Shown here: in pieces, positions 36,915 to 46,238 of the stretch
How the letters are laid out: each line of letters opens with the position of its first letter
Numbering within the stretch: position 1 is the stretch's first letter
Assembly: GCA_018240785.1 (NCBI GenBank)
Contig: JAFEFC010000031.1
Location: 1 to 64,000, forward strand
Source: Pseudomonadota bacterium
GTDB lineage: Bacteria; Pseudomonadota; Gammaproteobacteria; Burkholderiales; Rhodocyclaceae
Reading direction: 5' to 3'
Length of the DNA stretch: 64,000 nucleotides
The notes under the pieces: model-generated
What the model was told of the DNA's origin: nothing
Databases searched by the model: none
The model's input: only the letters and a program-made list of their open reading frames with translations
Made by a program: the position numbers and the translations under genes

Positions 36915-37874
36915 ATGCGCAATCCCCAACTCAACAAGCACGGCGAACTTCAGCACCTGCTCACGCTGGACGGGTTGCCGCGCGACATCATCAACACCAT
37001 CCTCGACACCGCCGCGCCGTTCACCGAAGTGGCCGAGCGCGAGGTCAAGAAGCTGCCGCTGCTGCGTGGCAAAAGCGTGTTCAACCTGTTCTTCGAGAAC
37101 TCGACGCGCACCCGCACCACCTTCGAGATCGCCGCCAAGCGCCTGTCGGCCGACGTGGTGAACCTCAACATCAACACCAGCTCTGCGGCCAAGGGCGAGA
37201 GCCTGCTCGACACCGTCGACAACCTGTGCGCGATGCAGGCCGACATGTTCGTCGTGCGCCACGCCGCCAGCGGCGCGCCGATGCTGATCGCACAGCACCT
37301 GCAGAACACCGGGCGCGACCACATCCATGTGGTCAACGCCGGCGACGGGCGCCATGCGCACCCGACGCAGGGCCTGCTCGACATGTACACCATCCGCCAC
37401 TTCAAGCGCGACTTCACCAACCTCACCGTGGCCATCGTCGGCGACGTGCTGCACTCACGCGTCGCGCGCAGCCAGATCGCCGCGCTGACCACCCTGGGCG
37501 TGCCCGAGGTGCGGGTGATCGGCCCGCGGACATTGCTGCCGACCGAAGTCGGGAAGCTCGGGGTGCGTGTGTTCAACGACATGCGCGAAGGCATGAAGGG
37601 CGTCGACGTGGTGATGATGCTGCGCCTGCAGAACGAGCGCATGAACGGCGCCCTGCTGCCCACGCCGCAGGAGTACTACAAGATCTGGGGCCTGACGGCC
37701 GACAAGCTGGCGCTGGCCAAGCCCGACGCGATCGTGATGCACCCCGGGCCGATGAACCGCGGCGTGGAGATCGACTCCGCCGTGGCCGACGGCGCGCAGG
37801 CGGTGATCCTGCCGCAGGTCACCTTCGGCATCGCGGTGCGCATGGCGGTGATGAGCATGCTGGGCAGCAACTGA
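36915..37874 (+). CDS. pyrB: Aspartate carbamoyltransferase catalytic subunit
   Basis: Catalyses carbamoyl phosphate plus aspartate to carbamoylaspartate, the first committed step of pyrimidine synthesis. The 319-residue product has the carbamoyl-phosphate motif [18 protein letters not shown], the HPTQGLLD motif, and [11 protein letters not shown] near the C-terminus. No pyrI regulatory subunit is present. Instead it is followed ten bases later by an inactive dihydroorotase homologue, the arrangement of class A ATCases in Pseudomonas and related bacteria, where the PyrC-like chain is structural. Confidence 0.97.
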   Translation: MRNPQLNKHGELQHLLTLDGLPRDIINTILDTAAPFTEVAEREVKKLPLLRGKSVFNLFFENSTRTRTTFEIAAKRLSADVVNLNINTSSAAKGESLLDTVDNLCAMQADMFVVRHAASGAPMLIAQHLQNTGRDHIHVVNAGDGRHAHPTQGLLDMYTIRHFKRDFTNLTVAIVGDVLHSRVARSQIAALTTLGVPEVRVIGPRTLLPTEVGKLGVRVFNDMREGMKGVDVVMMLRLQNERMNGALLPTPQEYYKIWGLTADKLALAKPDAIVMHPGPMNRGVEIDSAVADGAQAVILPQVTFGIAVRMAVMSMLGSN

Positions 37875-37884
37875 GGAAGGGCGC

Positions 37885-39165
37885 ATGAAGAAGATCCTGA
37901 TTTCCAACGGTCGCGTGGTCGACCCGTCCAACAACGTCGATCGCGTGCAGGACGTCTATGTCGCCGAAGGCAAGGTCGTCGGCCTCGGCAGCGCACCCGA
38001 CGGCTTCGTCGCCGAGCGCACCATCGACGCCTCCGGCCTGGTGGTGGCGCCCGGCTTCATCGACCTCGCCGCGCGCCTGCGCGAGCCCGGCTTCGAATAC
38101 CGCGCCACCCTGGAGTCCGAGATGGATGCGGCAATGGCGGGCGGTGTCACCAGTCTGGCGATTCCCCCCGACACCGATCCGGCGCTGGACGAGCCCGGCC
38201 TGGTCGAGATGCTGTGCTATCGCGCCAAGAAGCTGAACCGCGCCCACGTCTATCCGGTCGGCGCCCTCACCCTCGGCCTGAAAGGCGAGCGCCTGTCGGA
38301 GATGGCCGAGCTGCTCGAGGCCGGCTGCGTCGCCTTCTCCCAGGCCAACGTGCCGGTGGTCGACACCACCGTGCTGATGCGCGCGCTGCAGTACGCGGCG
38401 ACCTTCGGCTTCCGTGTCTGGCTGCAGCCCATTGCCCCCTTCCTGTCGCGCGGCGGCCATGCGCACGACGGCGAGGTCGCCACCCGCCTGGGCCTGGCCG
38501 GCATCCCGGTCGCCGCCGAAACGGTGGCGCTATACACCTACCTGGAGCTGGCCAAGATCACCGGTGCCCGCCTGCACGTCACCCGGCTGTCGAGCGCCGC
38601 CGGCCTTGCGCTGATCGAGCAGGCACGCGCGGAAGGCATGGACGTCACCTGCGACGTGTCGATCAACCATGTGCATCTGTGCGATATGGACATCGGCTAC
38701 TTCAACGCCAACTGCCACCTGATCCCGCCGCTGCGCAGCCAGCGCGACCGTGAGGCCCTGTGCCGCGGCCTGGCCGAAGGGCGCATCAACGCGCTGTGTT
38801 CGGACCACACGCCGGTGGATGACGATGGCAAGCAGGCGCCATTCGCCGAGTCGGAACCGGGTGCGACCGGCCTGGAGCTGCTGCTGCCGCTGACGCTGAA
38901 GTGGGCCGAGCGCGCGGGGCTGTCGCTGAGCGATAGCCTGGCGCGCATCACCTCGGACGCGGCCAGGATCGTCGGCATCACCAAGGCCGGCCACCTGTCG
39001 GTCGGCGCGCGCGCCGACATCTGCGTGTTCGACCCCGCCGCGCACGTCACCATCACCCGCGACAACCTGCGCAGCCAGGGCAAGAACACGCCCTTCCTGG
39101 GCATGGAGCTGCCGGGCAAGGTGCGCCACACGCTGGTCGAAGGTCAGGTGATGTTCGAGGGTTGA
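37885..39165 (+). CDS. pyrX: Non-catalytic dihydroorotase-like subunit of aspartate carbamoyltransferase (PyrC'/PyrX)
   Basis: Belongs to the dihydroorotase/amidohydrolase family but appears inactive. In active enzymes the strand after PGFID reads with two metal-binding histidines (D-x-H-x-H); here it is FIDLAARLREPG (58-69) with Ala62 and Arg64 in those positions. The usual HCED segment reads LQPIAPF, and the final TDHAPH segment reads CSDHTPVD. Length (426) matches the structural PyrC' partner known from Pseudomonas class A ATCase. It follows pyrB by ten bases. The real dihydroorotase must be encoded elsewhere. Confidence 0.9.
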   Translation: MKKILISNGRVVDPSNNVDRVQDVYVAEGKVVGLGSAPDGFVAERTIDASGLVVAPGFIDLAARLREPGFEYRATLESEMDAAMAGGVTSLAIPPDTDPALDEPGLVEMLCYRAKKLNRAHVYPVGALTLGLKGERLSEMAELLEAGCVAFSQANVPVVDTTVLMRALQYAATFGFRVWLQPIAPFLSRGGHAHDGEVATRLGLAGIPVAAETVALYTYLELAKITGARLHVTRLSSAAGLALIEQARAEGMDVTCDVSINHVHLCDMDIGYFNANCHLIPPLRSQRDREALCRGLAEGRINALCSDHTPVDDDGKQAPFAESEPGATGLELLLPLTLKWAERAGLSLSDSLARITSDAARIVGITKAGHLSVGARADICVFDPAAHVTITRDNLRSQGKNTPFLGMELPGKVRHTLVEGQVMFEG

Positions 39166-39264
39166 AGCGGCGCAGCGGTAGCGCATCCGCGCCCGGTTTG
39201 CCGGCGAGGCGGTTGCTGCGCGATCGCTCACGGGCGCACGGCAGCCCGCCTGGGGCGCGTCGTC

Positions 39265-39579
39265 TCAGGCGGCCTGCGCACGCAGGCGGTCGATGGCGGC
39301 CGGCATCGCGCCCGCCACGCGCACACGCTTGGCACGCGAAGTCTCCCCGCTCAGCAGCGTCACCGCCGACTTCGGTACCTCGCAGAACTGGGCCAGATAG
39401 GCGCACAGCGCCGCGTTGGCCTTGCCATCCACCGGAGGCGCGGCAAGACGGATCTTCATCGCCTCGCCATGCAGGCCGGCAAAGGCGGTCTGCTTTGCGC
39501 CGGGCTGGATGTGCAGGCTGAGGACGAGGCTGCCGTCGGCGGCAAGGCGCAGCCAGCTTGCGGCGTCTGGCGCAGCCAT
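39265..39579 (-). CDS. DUF167 / YggU family protein
   Basis: Small conserved protein of unknown function. The 104-residue product has the family core LVLSLHIQPGAKQTAFAGL, then MKIRLAAPPVDGKANAALCAYLAQ and KSAVTLLSGETSRAKRVRV. It is the last gene of the yggS-proC-yggT-yggU operon, four bases after yggT, a gene order widely conserved in proteobacteria. It converges on pyrX with 99 bases between, in which I see no clear terminator. Confidence 0.92.
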   Translation of the reverse strand: MAAPDAASWLRLAADGSLVLSLHIQPGAKQTAFAGLHGEAMKIRLAAPPVDGKANAALCAYLAQFCEVPKSAVTLLSGETSRAKRVRVAGAMPAAIDRLRAQAA

Positions 39580-39583
39580 CGCG

Positions 39584-40165
39584 TCAGCTACGGAACAGCA
39601 GCAGGGCGAAGTTGTTGCGCAGGCCGGCGATCACCATGAGCAGGATCTGCAACACCAGCAGCAGCACCAGCGGCGACAGGTCGACATTGGCGATGCTCGG
39701 GATCACGCGGCGGAATGGCTTCAGGAAAGGCGCTGCGAGCGCGTCGAGCACCGGTGCCGCCGGCGCGTGCGGGCTCACCCACGACAGCACCGCCGACATC
39801 AGCACCACGCCGAACAGCAGATAGACCGCCATCCTCAGCAGTTCGACCAGGCCCACGCCCCACAGCCCCAGCATCACCGACACCGGATTGCTGCCGAACA
39901 CCGCGCCGTTCAGCATGAGCTCGGCGAACACCAGCAGCACCTGCACCACCCAGGCCGGCAGCAGGCTGGCCAGATCCAGCCCGAACAGGCCGGGCACGAA
40001 GCGCCGCAGCGGACGCACGACCCAGTCGGTGGCGCTGACGACGAACTGGCCGATCTGGTTGCGGAAGGACACGCGCTGCCACTGCATGAAGAAGCGCGCC
40101 AGCAGCATCAGCGTCAGGAAGCCGCCGGCGGTGTCGAGGACCAGCAACAGGATGTTGGACAGCAT
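39584..40165 (-). CDS. YggT family integral membrane protein
   Basis: Inner-membrane protein of unknown function; YggT proteins have been linked to osmotic tolerance. The 193-residue product carries two tandem YggT units: an N-terminal segment MLSNILLLVLDTAGGFLTLMLLARF and a second at about 100-180 with LLRMAVYLLFGVVLMSAVLSW and LLLVLQILLMVIAG. PFLKPFRRVIPSIANVDLSP is the family signature. It follows proC by six bases. Confidence 0.92.
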   Translation of the reverse strand: MLSNILLLVLDTAGGFLTLMLLARFFMQWQRVSFRNQIGQFVVSATDWVVRPLRRFVPGLFGLDLASLLPAWVVQVLLVFAELMLNGAVFGSNPVSVMLGLWGVGLVELLRMAVYLLFGVVLMSAVLSWVSPHAPAAPVLDALAAPFLKPFRRVIPSIANVDLSPLVLLLVLQILLMVIAGLRNNFALLLFRS

Positions 40166-40171
40166 CGCCGC

Positions 40172-40996
40172 TCAGTCCCGGCCCAGTTGCTCGCCGAGCT
40201 CGCGCCCGCGCGCCGCTGCGGCCTCCACCGCGGCAACGAGCGCGTCATGCCAGCCGGCCGCGGCCAGGCTGGCGAGCGCCGCTTCGGTGGTGCCGCCCTT
40301 GGAGGTCACGCGCTCACGCAGCACGCCGGGCGGCTCGTCGGATGCCGCGGCCAGCTTCGCCGCCCCCATCACCGTGTCGATCGCGAGCCGTCGCGCCGCC
40401 TGCTCGTCGAAACCCTGTTTGCGCCCGGCGGCCTCGAGCGCCTCGATGAAGTGGAACACATAGGCCGGGCCGCTGCCCGACACCGCGGTGACGCCGTCGA
40501 TCGCCGCCTCGTCGCCCACCCACACCACGCTGCCGACCGCCGACAGAATCTGCGTGGCCGCCTCACGCCCCGCGCCATCCACTGACGGCGCCGCATACAG
40601 GCCGGTGACGCCGGCGCCGATCAACGCCGGCGTGTTGGGCATGCAGCGCACGATGCGTGCATAGGGCGCGCCCGCGCCGCCGAGCCAGCGCGCGAGGTCG
40701 CCGATACGCAGGCCGGCGGCGATGCTGATCACCAACTGGCCCGCCAGGCGGCCGGCGATCGGTGCGAGCGCATTCCGCATCTGCTGCGGCTTGACCGCGA
40801 GCACGATCACGTCGCAGGCCAGCGCCACATCGTCGAAGGCGGGCGCGGTGCGCACGCCGAAGCGGTCGGCGAGCCGCTGGCGCGCCTCGTCGCCGAGCTC
40901 GACCACCTGGATGCCGGCCGCTGCAAAGCCGCGTTCGACCATGCCGCCGATCAGCGCGGCGGCCATGTTGCCGCCGCCGAGGAAGGTAATTTTCAT
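40172..40996 (-). CDS. proC: Pyrroline-5-carboxylate reductase
   Basis: NAD(P)H-dependent last step of proline synthesis. The 274-residue product has the N-terminal dinucleotide motif ITFLGGGNMAAALIGGM, VLAVKPQQM, the ARIVRCMPNTPALIGAGVTGLYA segment split over two strands, and the C-terminal AVSGSGPAYVFHFIEALE with TVMGAAKLAA. Length is normal. It lies in the yggS-proC-yggT-yggU operon, 51 bases after yggS. Confidence 0.96.
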   Translation of the reverse strand: MKITFLGGGNMAAALIGGMVERGFAAAGIQVVELGDEARQRLADRFGVRTAPAFDDVALACDVIVLAVKPQQMRNALAPIAGRLAGQLVISIAAGLRIGDLARWLGGAGAPYARIVRCMPNTPALIGAGVTGLYAAPSVDGAGREAATQILSAVGSVVWVGDEAAIDGVTAVSGSGPAYVFHFIEALEAAGRKQGFDEQAARRLAIDTVMGAAKLAAASDEPPGVLRERVTSKGGTTEAALASLAAAGWHDALVAAVEAAAARGRELGEQLGRD

Positions 40997-41047
40997 GCGT
41001 GTCTCTCGTTCGATTTCTGCATCCGGTGCGTTCGGCTGCGGCGCAGC

Positions 41048-41752
41048 CTACCCCGCCTGCGCGCCAGCCACCGCGCGTGCGCCGAAGATCGCGGTGCCGA
41101 CGCGAACGATGGTCGCGCCTTCGGCGATCGCCGCCTCGATATCATGCGACATGCCCATGGACAGCGTGTCGAGCGCCAGCCCCTCGGCCACCAGTACAGC
41201 CTTGAGCGCGCGCAGCGTGGCAAAGCGATGGCGCAGCAGCGCTTCGTCCGCGGTCGGCTCGGGAATGCACATCAGGCCACGCAGCCTCAAGCGGGGCAGG
41301 GCCGCCACCGCATGCGCGAGTTCGCGTGCCTCGTGCGGCATCACGCCGCTCTTGCTGTCCTCACCGCTGACATTGACCTGGATGCACACGTTCAGCGGCG
41401 ACCGCTGTGCGTCGCGCTGCGCCGACAGGCGCTCGGCGATCTTCAGCCGGTCGATGCTGTGCACCCAGTGAAAGGCATCCGCTACCTGCCGCGTCTTGTT
41501 GCTCTGCAGCGGGCCGATGAAATGCCACTCCAGCCCCAGCGCGGCAAGCGCGGCGGCTTTGTCCACGCCTTCCTGCACGTAATTCTCACCAAAAGCATGC
41601 TGACCCGCGGCGGCGGCCGCGCGCACCGCTTCGGCCGGCCAGGTCTTGCTCACCGCGAGCAGCGCGACCGATTCGGGATCACGCCCCGCGGCCTGCGCGG
41701 CGCGGGCGATGCGCTCGCGCACGGCTTGCAAGTTGGCAGCGATTACTGTCAT
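41048..41752 (-). CDS. YggS family PLP-homeostasis protein
   Basis: Pyridoxal-phosphate-binding protein (PLPHP) that maintains cellular PLP; it has the alanine-racemase N-terminal fold but no known catalysis. The 234-residue product contains the PLP lysine in LLAVSKTWPAEAV (about residue 36), FGENYVQEGVDK, WHFIGPLQSNKT and LSMGMSHDIEAAIAEG. It is the first gene of the operon with proC and is divergent from pilT (95-base gap), a widely conserved neighbourhood. Confidence 0.94.
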   Translation of the reverse strand: MTVIAANLQAVRERIARAAQAAGRDPESVALLAVSKTWPAEAVRAAAAAGQHAFGENYVQEGVDKAAALAALGLEWHFIGPLQSNKTRQVADAFHWVHSIDRLKIAERLSAQRDAQRSPLNVCIQVNVSGEDSKSGVMPHEARELAHAVAALPRLRLRGLMCIPEPTADEALLRHRFATLRALKAVLVAEGLALDTLSMGMSHDIEAAIAEGATIVRVGTAIFGARAVAGAQAG

Positions 41753-41847
41753 ATATTCGTGGCCTTGTTCCTGCTTTACGGGGCGTCCGGAAGTATAGCA
41801 TCGGCGTCCTGACCCTCTCCCTCGCGCAATCCCCTCCGGCTCCCGAC

Positions 41848-42891
41848 ATGGATATCACCGAACTGCTCGCCTTCGCGGTCAAGAACAAGGCTTCCGACCT
41901 CCACCTGTCGGCCGGCCTGCCGCCGATGATCCGCGTGCATGGCGACGTGCGCCGCATCAACCTGCCACCGATGGAGCACAAGGACGTGCACGCCATGGTG
42001 TACGACATCATGAACGACGCACAGCGCAAGCAGTACGAGGAAACCTGGGAGTGCGACTTTTCCTTCGCGGTGCCCAACCTCGCCCGCTTCCGCGTCAATG
42101 CCTTCAACCAGAACCGCGGCGCAGGCGCGGTATTCCGCACCATCCCGTCCAAGGTGCTGACGCTTGAGGAACTGAACTGTCCCAAGATCTTCAAGGAAAT
42201 CGCCGATCAGCCGCGCGGCATCGTGCTGGTCACCGGCCCCACCGGCTCGGGCAAGTCGACGACGCTGGCGGCGATGATCGACTACGTCAATGAGAACGAG
42301 TACGGCCACATCCTCACCGTCGAGGATCCGATCGAGTTCGTGCACGAGTCCAAGCGCTGTCTGATCAACCAGCGCGAGGTGCACCGCGACACGATGTCCT
42401 TCAACAACGCGCTGCGCGCCGCGCTGCGCGAGGACCCGGACGTGATCCTGGTGGGGGAGATGCGCGACCTCGAGACCATCCGCCTCGCGCTCACCGCAGC
42501 CGAGACCGGCCACCTGGTGTTCGGCACCCTGCACACCTCGTCGGCGGCCAAGACCATCGACCGCATCGTCGACGTCTTCCCTGCCGCGGAGAAGGACATG
42601 GTTCGCTCGATGCTTTCGGAATCGCTGCGCGCAGTGATCTCGCAGACGCTGCTGAAGACCAAGGACGGCCAGGGCCGGGTCGCGGCGCACGAGATCATGA
42701 TCGGCACGCCGGCCATCCGCAACCTGATCCGCGAGAACAAGATCGCGCAGATGTATTCGTCGATCCAGACCGGCCAGAACGTGGGCATGCAGACGCTGGA
42801 CCAGTGCCTCGCCGATCTCGTGCGACGCAACGTGGTGTCGGCCGCCGAGGCACGGGTCCGCGCGCAGAACAAGGACAATTTCGCCGGTTGA
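41848..42891 (+). CDS. pilT: Pilus retraction ATPase PilT
   Basis: Hexameric secretion-superfamily ATPase that powers pilus retraction and twitching. The 347-residue product has the N-terminal PAS-like domain (ASDLHLSAGLPP), Walker A GPTGSGKST (130-138), the Asp box with EDPIEF, Walker B VILVGEMRDLETI, and the His box HLVFGTLHTSSAAKTIDR. The C-terminus includes the AIRNLIREN motif typical of PilT. It is followed by pilU after 91 bases. The Chp chemosensory system at 24.6-33.8 kb would regulate it. Confidence 0.97.
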   Translation: MDITELLAFAVKNKASDLHLSAGLPPMIRVHGDVRRINLPPMEHKDVHAMVYDIMNDAQRKQYEETWECDFSFAVPNLARFRVNAFNQNRGAGAVFRTIPSKVLTLEELNCPKIFKEIADQPRGIVLVTGPTGSGKSTTLAAMIDYVNENEYGHILTVEDPIEFVHESKRCLINQREVHRDTMSFNNALRAALREDPDVILVGEMRDLETIRLALTAAETGHLVFGTLHTSSAAKTIDRIVDVFPAAEKDMVRSMLSESLRAVISQTLLKTKDGQGRVAAHEIMIGTPAIRNLIRENKIAQMYSSIQTGQNVGMQTLDQCLADLVRRNVVSAAEARVRAQNKDNFAG

Positions 42892-42982
42892 TGGCGGCAC
42901 GATGAACGCGGCCCGCAAGGCCGTGTGAAGCGCTGCGGCACGGCAACACACGCACGGCCGCGCAGGCGGCCAGGAGCACCAC

Positions 42983-44116
42983 ATGGAACGCGATCAGGCC
43001 CTCAAGTTCATGCACGACCTGCTGCGGCTGATGCTGCAGAAGAACGGCTCGGACCTCTTCATCAACGCCGGCTTTCCGCCCGCGATCAAGATCGATGGTC
43101 GCATCATCCCGCAGTCAAACCAGCCGCTGCTGCCACAGCACACTGCGGAACTGGCGCGCGCGATCATGAATGACCGCCAGGCGGCGGAGTTCGAAGCCAC
43201 CAAGGAGTGCAACTTCGCCATCTCGCCCGCCGGCATCGGCCGCTTCCGCGCCAACGCCTACGTGCAGCAGGGCCGCATCGCACTGGTGCTGCGCACCATT
43301 CCGCAGAAGATCCCGACCTTCGACGAACTCTGCCTGCCGCCAGTGCTGCGCGACATCGCCCTGACCAAGCGCGGCCTGGTGATCTTCGTCGGCGGCACCG
43401 GCACGGGCAAGACGACCTCGCTCGCGGCGATGGTCGACTACCGCAACGAGAATTCGTACGGCCACATCATCACCGTCGAGGATCCGATCGAGTTCGTGCA
43501 TACGCACAAGAACTGCATCGTGTCGCAGCGCGAACTGGGCATCGACACCGACTCCTGGGAGAACGCGCTGAAGAACACGCTGCGCCAGGCGCCGGACGTG
43601 ATCCTGATGGGCGAGATCCGCGACCGCGAGACCATGGACTACGCCATCGCCTTCGCCGAGACCGGCCACCTGTGCCTGGCCACGCTGCACGCCAACAGCG
43701 CCAACCAGGCGATCGACCGGGTCATCAACTTCTTCCCCGAAGACCGTCGCCAGCAGTTGCTGATGGACCTGTCGCTGAACATGCGCGCGATGATCTCGCA
43801 GCGGCTGCTGCCGATGAAGGAGCGCAAGGGGCGCGTACCTGCGGTGGAGGTCATGCTGAACTCGCCGCTGATCGCCGACCTGATCTTCAAGGGCGAAATC
43901 CCGGGCATCAAGGAGATCATGAAGCGCTCGCGCGAGCTCGGCATGCAGACCTTCGACCAGGCGCTGTTCGATCTCTACGAGGCCGAGCTCATCACCTACG
44001 AGGACGCGCTGCGCAATGCCGACTCGGTCAATGACCTGCGGCTGCAGATCAAGCTCAACAGCAAGCTGGGCGAGCGCGACATGAGCGCCGGCATCCAGAA
44101 CCTCGGCATCGTCTGA
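42983..44116 (+). CDS. pilU: PilT-dependent retraction ATPase PilU
   Basis: Accessory retraction motor that works with PilT. The 377-residue product has Walker A GGTGTGKTT (137-145), EDPIEFVHTHKNC, VILMGEIRDRETMDYAI and the His box HLCLATLHANSANQAIDR; the C-terminus (QTFDQALFDLYEAELITYEDAL) is the PilU type. CAGGAG upstream of the ATG is a good binding site. It converges on the methyltransferase gene with seven bases between stops. Confidence 0.96.
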   Translation: MERDQALKFMHDLLRLMLQKNGSDLFINAGFPPAIKIDGRIIPQSNQPLLPQHTAELARAIMNDRQAAEFEATKECNFAISPAGIGRFRANAYVQQGRIALVLRTIPQKIPTFDELCLPPVLRDIALTKRGLVIFVGGTGTGKTTSLAAMVDYRNENSYGHIITVEDPIEFVHTHKNCIVSQRELGIDTDSWENALKNTLRQAPDVILMGEIRDRETMDYAIAFAETGHLCLATLHANSANQAIDRVINFFPEDRRQQLLMDLSLNMRAMISQRLLPMKERKGRVPAVEVMLNSPLIADLIFKGEIPGIKEIMKRSRELGMQTFDQALFDLYEAELITYEDALRNADSVNDLRLQIKLNSKLGERDMSAGIQNLGIV

Positions 44117-44123
44117 GACACCC

Positions 44124-45311
44124 TCAGGTGCCGGTCTGCGGCCCTGCGACGACCGGCGCGGCATGCGGGCGGTCGCGCATGCTGCCGGCCACCATGCGGT
44201 ATTCCAGCAGCCGGCATTCCAGCGCGCCATTGAACAGCGGCGTGCGCCGGCTGGCCTTCAGGCCGATCAGCTTGGGCAGCGCCGGATCGCCGCTGAAGAA
44301 GAAGCAGCGCCAGCCGCTCCAGCGCTGCTTCAGCGCATCGCCCAGGCGCGGATAGAACGCAGCCAGCGCCTCGGCCTCGCCGATGCGCACGCCATACGGC
44401 GGATTGCTCACCATGACGCCGCCGCCGGCAGGCGGAACGCGCTCGAGCAGGTCCGCACGCTCCAGGCTCACGCAGTCGGCCAGGCCGGCTGCCTCGAGAT
44501 TGGTGCGGGTGCGCCGCAACTGCTCGCCGACGATGTCCGAACCAAAGATGGGCAAGGCGCGCGGCGCCTGCCGCCGCGCCTCGGCCGCCTTGCGCACGCC
44601 GGCCCACGCCGGCCGGTCGAGGTGGCGGAAACGCTCGAAGCCGAAACGCCGCCCAAGCCCCGGCGCGATGTCGAGCGCGATCTGCGCCGCCTCGAGCAGG
44701 AAGGTGCCGCTGCCGCACATCGGGTCGAGCAGCGCTTCGCCCGGCTGCCAGCCGGTCAGGCGCAGGATGCCGGCGGCGAGGTTCTCCTTCAGTGGCGCCT
44801 CCACCGCCGCCGGCTTGAAGCCGCGCTTGTACAAGGCCTCGCCCGAGGTGTCGATGTACAGCGTCGCGGTGTCCGCCGTCAGGAAGGCGTGGATGCGCAC
44901 CGCCGGATCTGCCGTATCCACGCTAGGACGCCTGCCGGCGACGGTGCGGAAGTGGTCGCACACGGCGTCCTTGATGCGCAGCGTGATGAACTCCAGGCTC
45001 TTCAGCGGCGACTTCTGCGCGGTGACGTAGATGCGGATGGTGTCGTCGGCGGTGAACCACTTCGCCCACGTCACGCTGTAGGCAAGCTTGTAGATGTCGA
45101 TATCCGCGCGGTAGCGGCCGCGCGCCACCTGCCACAGCACGCGAGTGGCGATGCGGCTCTCGAGGTTGGCGCGGTAGCAGGCCGTCCAGTCGCCGCGCCA
45201 CAGCACACCGCCGTGCACCACCTCCGCGCCGTCCGCGCCGAGGGCACGCAGTTCGTCCGCCAGCAGGGCTTCGAGGCCGCGCGGGCAGGGGGAGAAGAAG
45301 GTTTCGGCCAT
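44124..45311 (-). CDS. THUMP-domain class I rRNA methyltransferase (RlmL-like, single-domain)
   Basis: Predicted 23S rRNA guanine N2-methyltransferase of the RlmL/COG0116 group. The ATG at 45311 (MAETFFSPCPRGLEALLADEL) gives 395 residues: ferredoxin-like and THUMP domain (1-160), then a Rossmann methylase with LDPMCGSGTFLLEAAQIALD and the catalytic NPPYGVRIGE. E. coli RlmL is a 700-residue fusion with RlmK; only the RlmL half is present, as is common outside gammaproteobacteria. The open frame upstream of 45311 has no similarity. It is divergent from mobA. Confidence 0.9.
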   Translation of the reverse strand: MAETFFSPCPRGLEALLADELRALGADGAEVVHGGVLWRGDWTACYRANLESRIATRVLWQVARGRYRADIDIYKLAYSVTWAKWFTADDTIRIYVTAQKSPLKSLEFITLRIKDAVCDHFRTVAGRRPSVDTADPAVRIHAFLTADTATLYIDTSGEALYKRGFKPAAVEAPLKENLAAGILRLTGWQPGEALLDPMCGSGTFLLEAAQIALDIAPGLGRRFGFERFRHLDRPAWAGVRKAAEARRQAPRALPIFGSDIVGEQLRRTRTNLEAAGLADCVSLERADLLERVPPAGGGVMVSNPPYGVRIGEAEALAAFYPRLGDALKQRWSGWRCFFFSGDPALPKLIGLKASRRTPLFNGALECRLLEYRMVAGSMRDRPHAAPVVAGPQTGT

Positions 45312-45459
45312 GGCGGGCTCCGTGCTGGAATGGCCGCATTGTAGCCTGCAGGCGCAGCTTGCCCCGAGCGCACAACCGCTGCACTGACCGGCGTGTGCGC
45401 TTCTGGCATGATGCTGCGGACAAGCCCCCACACACGCCTGCCGCCCGGAGCCACCTGCC

Positions 45460-46137
45460 GTGACCGACCCGACGCAACGCCAAGTCCGCGACCAGGACCG
45501 CCCCAGCGCCGGCGGCGGCATCACCGGAGTCTTGCTGGCCGGCGGCGAGGGGCGCCGCATGGGCGGCGTGGACAAGGGACTGGTGACATTCGATGGCCGG
45601 CCGCTGGCGGCCCACGTGCTCGATCGCCTCGCGCACCAGGTCGACGAAGTGCTGATCAACGCCAACCGCAACCTCCCCGCCTGGCAGGCTTTCGGCTACC
45701 CGGTATTCAGCGACGACATCCCCGGCCATGCCGGGCCGCTCGCCGGGCTGCATGCCGCCCTGAGCCGCGCCGCGCATGCGCTGGTCGTCACCGTCCCGTG
45801 CGACGCGCCCTTCTTCCCGCATGACCTCGTGTCGCGGCTCGCCGGCGCGCTACGGCAGGCCGACGCCGACGTTGCGCTCGCAAGAGCACAGGACCAGCTG
45901 CACCCGGTGTTCTGCCTGTGCCGGCGCGAGCATCTCGCGCACCTGGACGGCTACATCGCCGCAGGCGGACGCCGGGTCGCCGGCTGGTACGAGCGTTTAC
46001 GAGCGGTGGAGGTCAACTTCGATGACCAGACTGCCGCCTTCCTCAACCTGAACACCCGCGAGGAGCTCGCCCGCGCGCAGCCGCAGGGGGAGGCGCTGCA
46101 AGCGCATTCGCGCCCGCGTTCGAATGAACAACGATAA
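45460..46137 (+). CDS. mobA: Molybdenum cofactor guanylyltransferase
   Basis: Transfers GMP from GTP to molybdopterin to make the MGD cofactor of enzymes such as nitrate reductase. The 225-residue product has the nucleotide-binding motif TGVLLAGGEGRRMGGVDKG (about 22-40), VLINANRN, HAGPLAGLHAAL and VTVPCDAPFFPHDLV. It starts with GTG at 45460. It is divergent from the methyltransferase gene. No other moco gene is adjacent. Confidence 0.94.
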   Translation: MTDPTQRQVRDQDRPSAGGGITGVLLAGGEGRRMGGVDKGLVTFDGRPLAAHVLDRLAHQVDEVLINANRNLPAWQAFGYPVFSDDIPGHAGPLAGLHAALSRAAHALVVTVPCDAPFFPHDLVSRLAGALRQADADVALARAQDQLHPVFCLCRREHLAHLDGYIAAGGRRVAGWYERLRAVEVNFDDQTAAFLNLNTREELARAQPQGEALQAHSRPRSNEQR

Positions 46138-46238
46138 ATAGGGCGCGGAAACTATCCACAACGAGTAGTCAGCGCCCGTGGCCCGGGCAATAATCGCCTA
46201 CACCTACAGTTTGTACGACCGGCAGGAAAGGGCTTCCA

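Noticed and set aside
46151-46159. CTATCCACA, one mismatch from a DnaA box, before the LysM/FecR gene
   Set aside because: A single box without clustering, AT-rich DNA or origin genes (dnaA, dnaN, gidA) is expected by chance.
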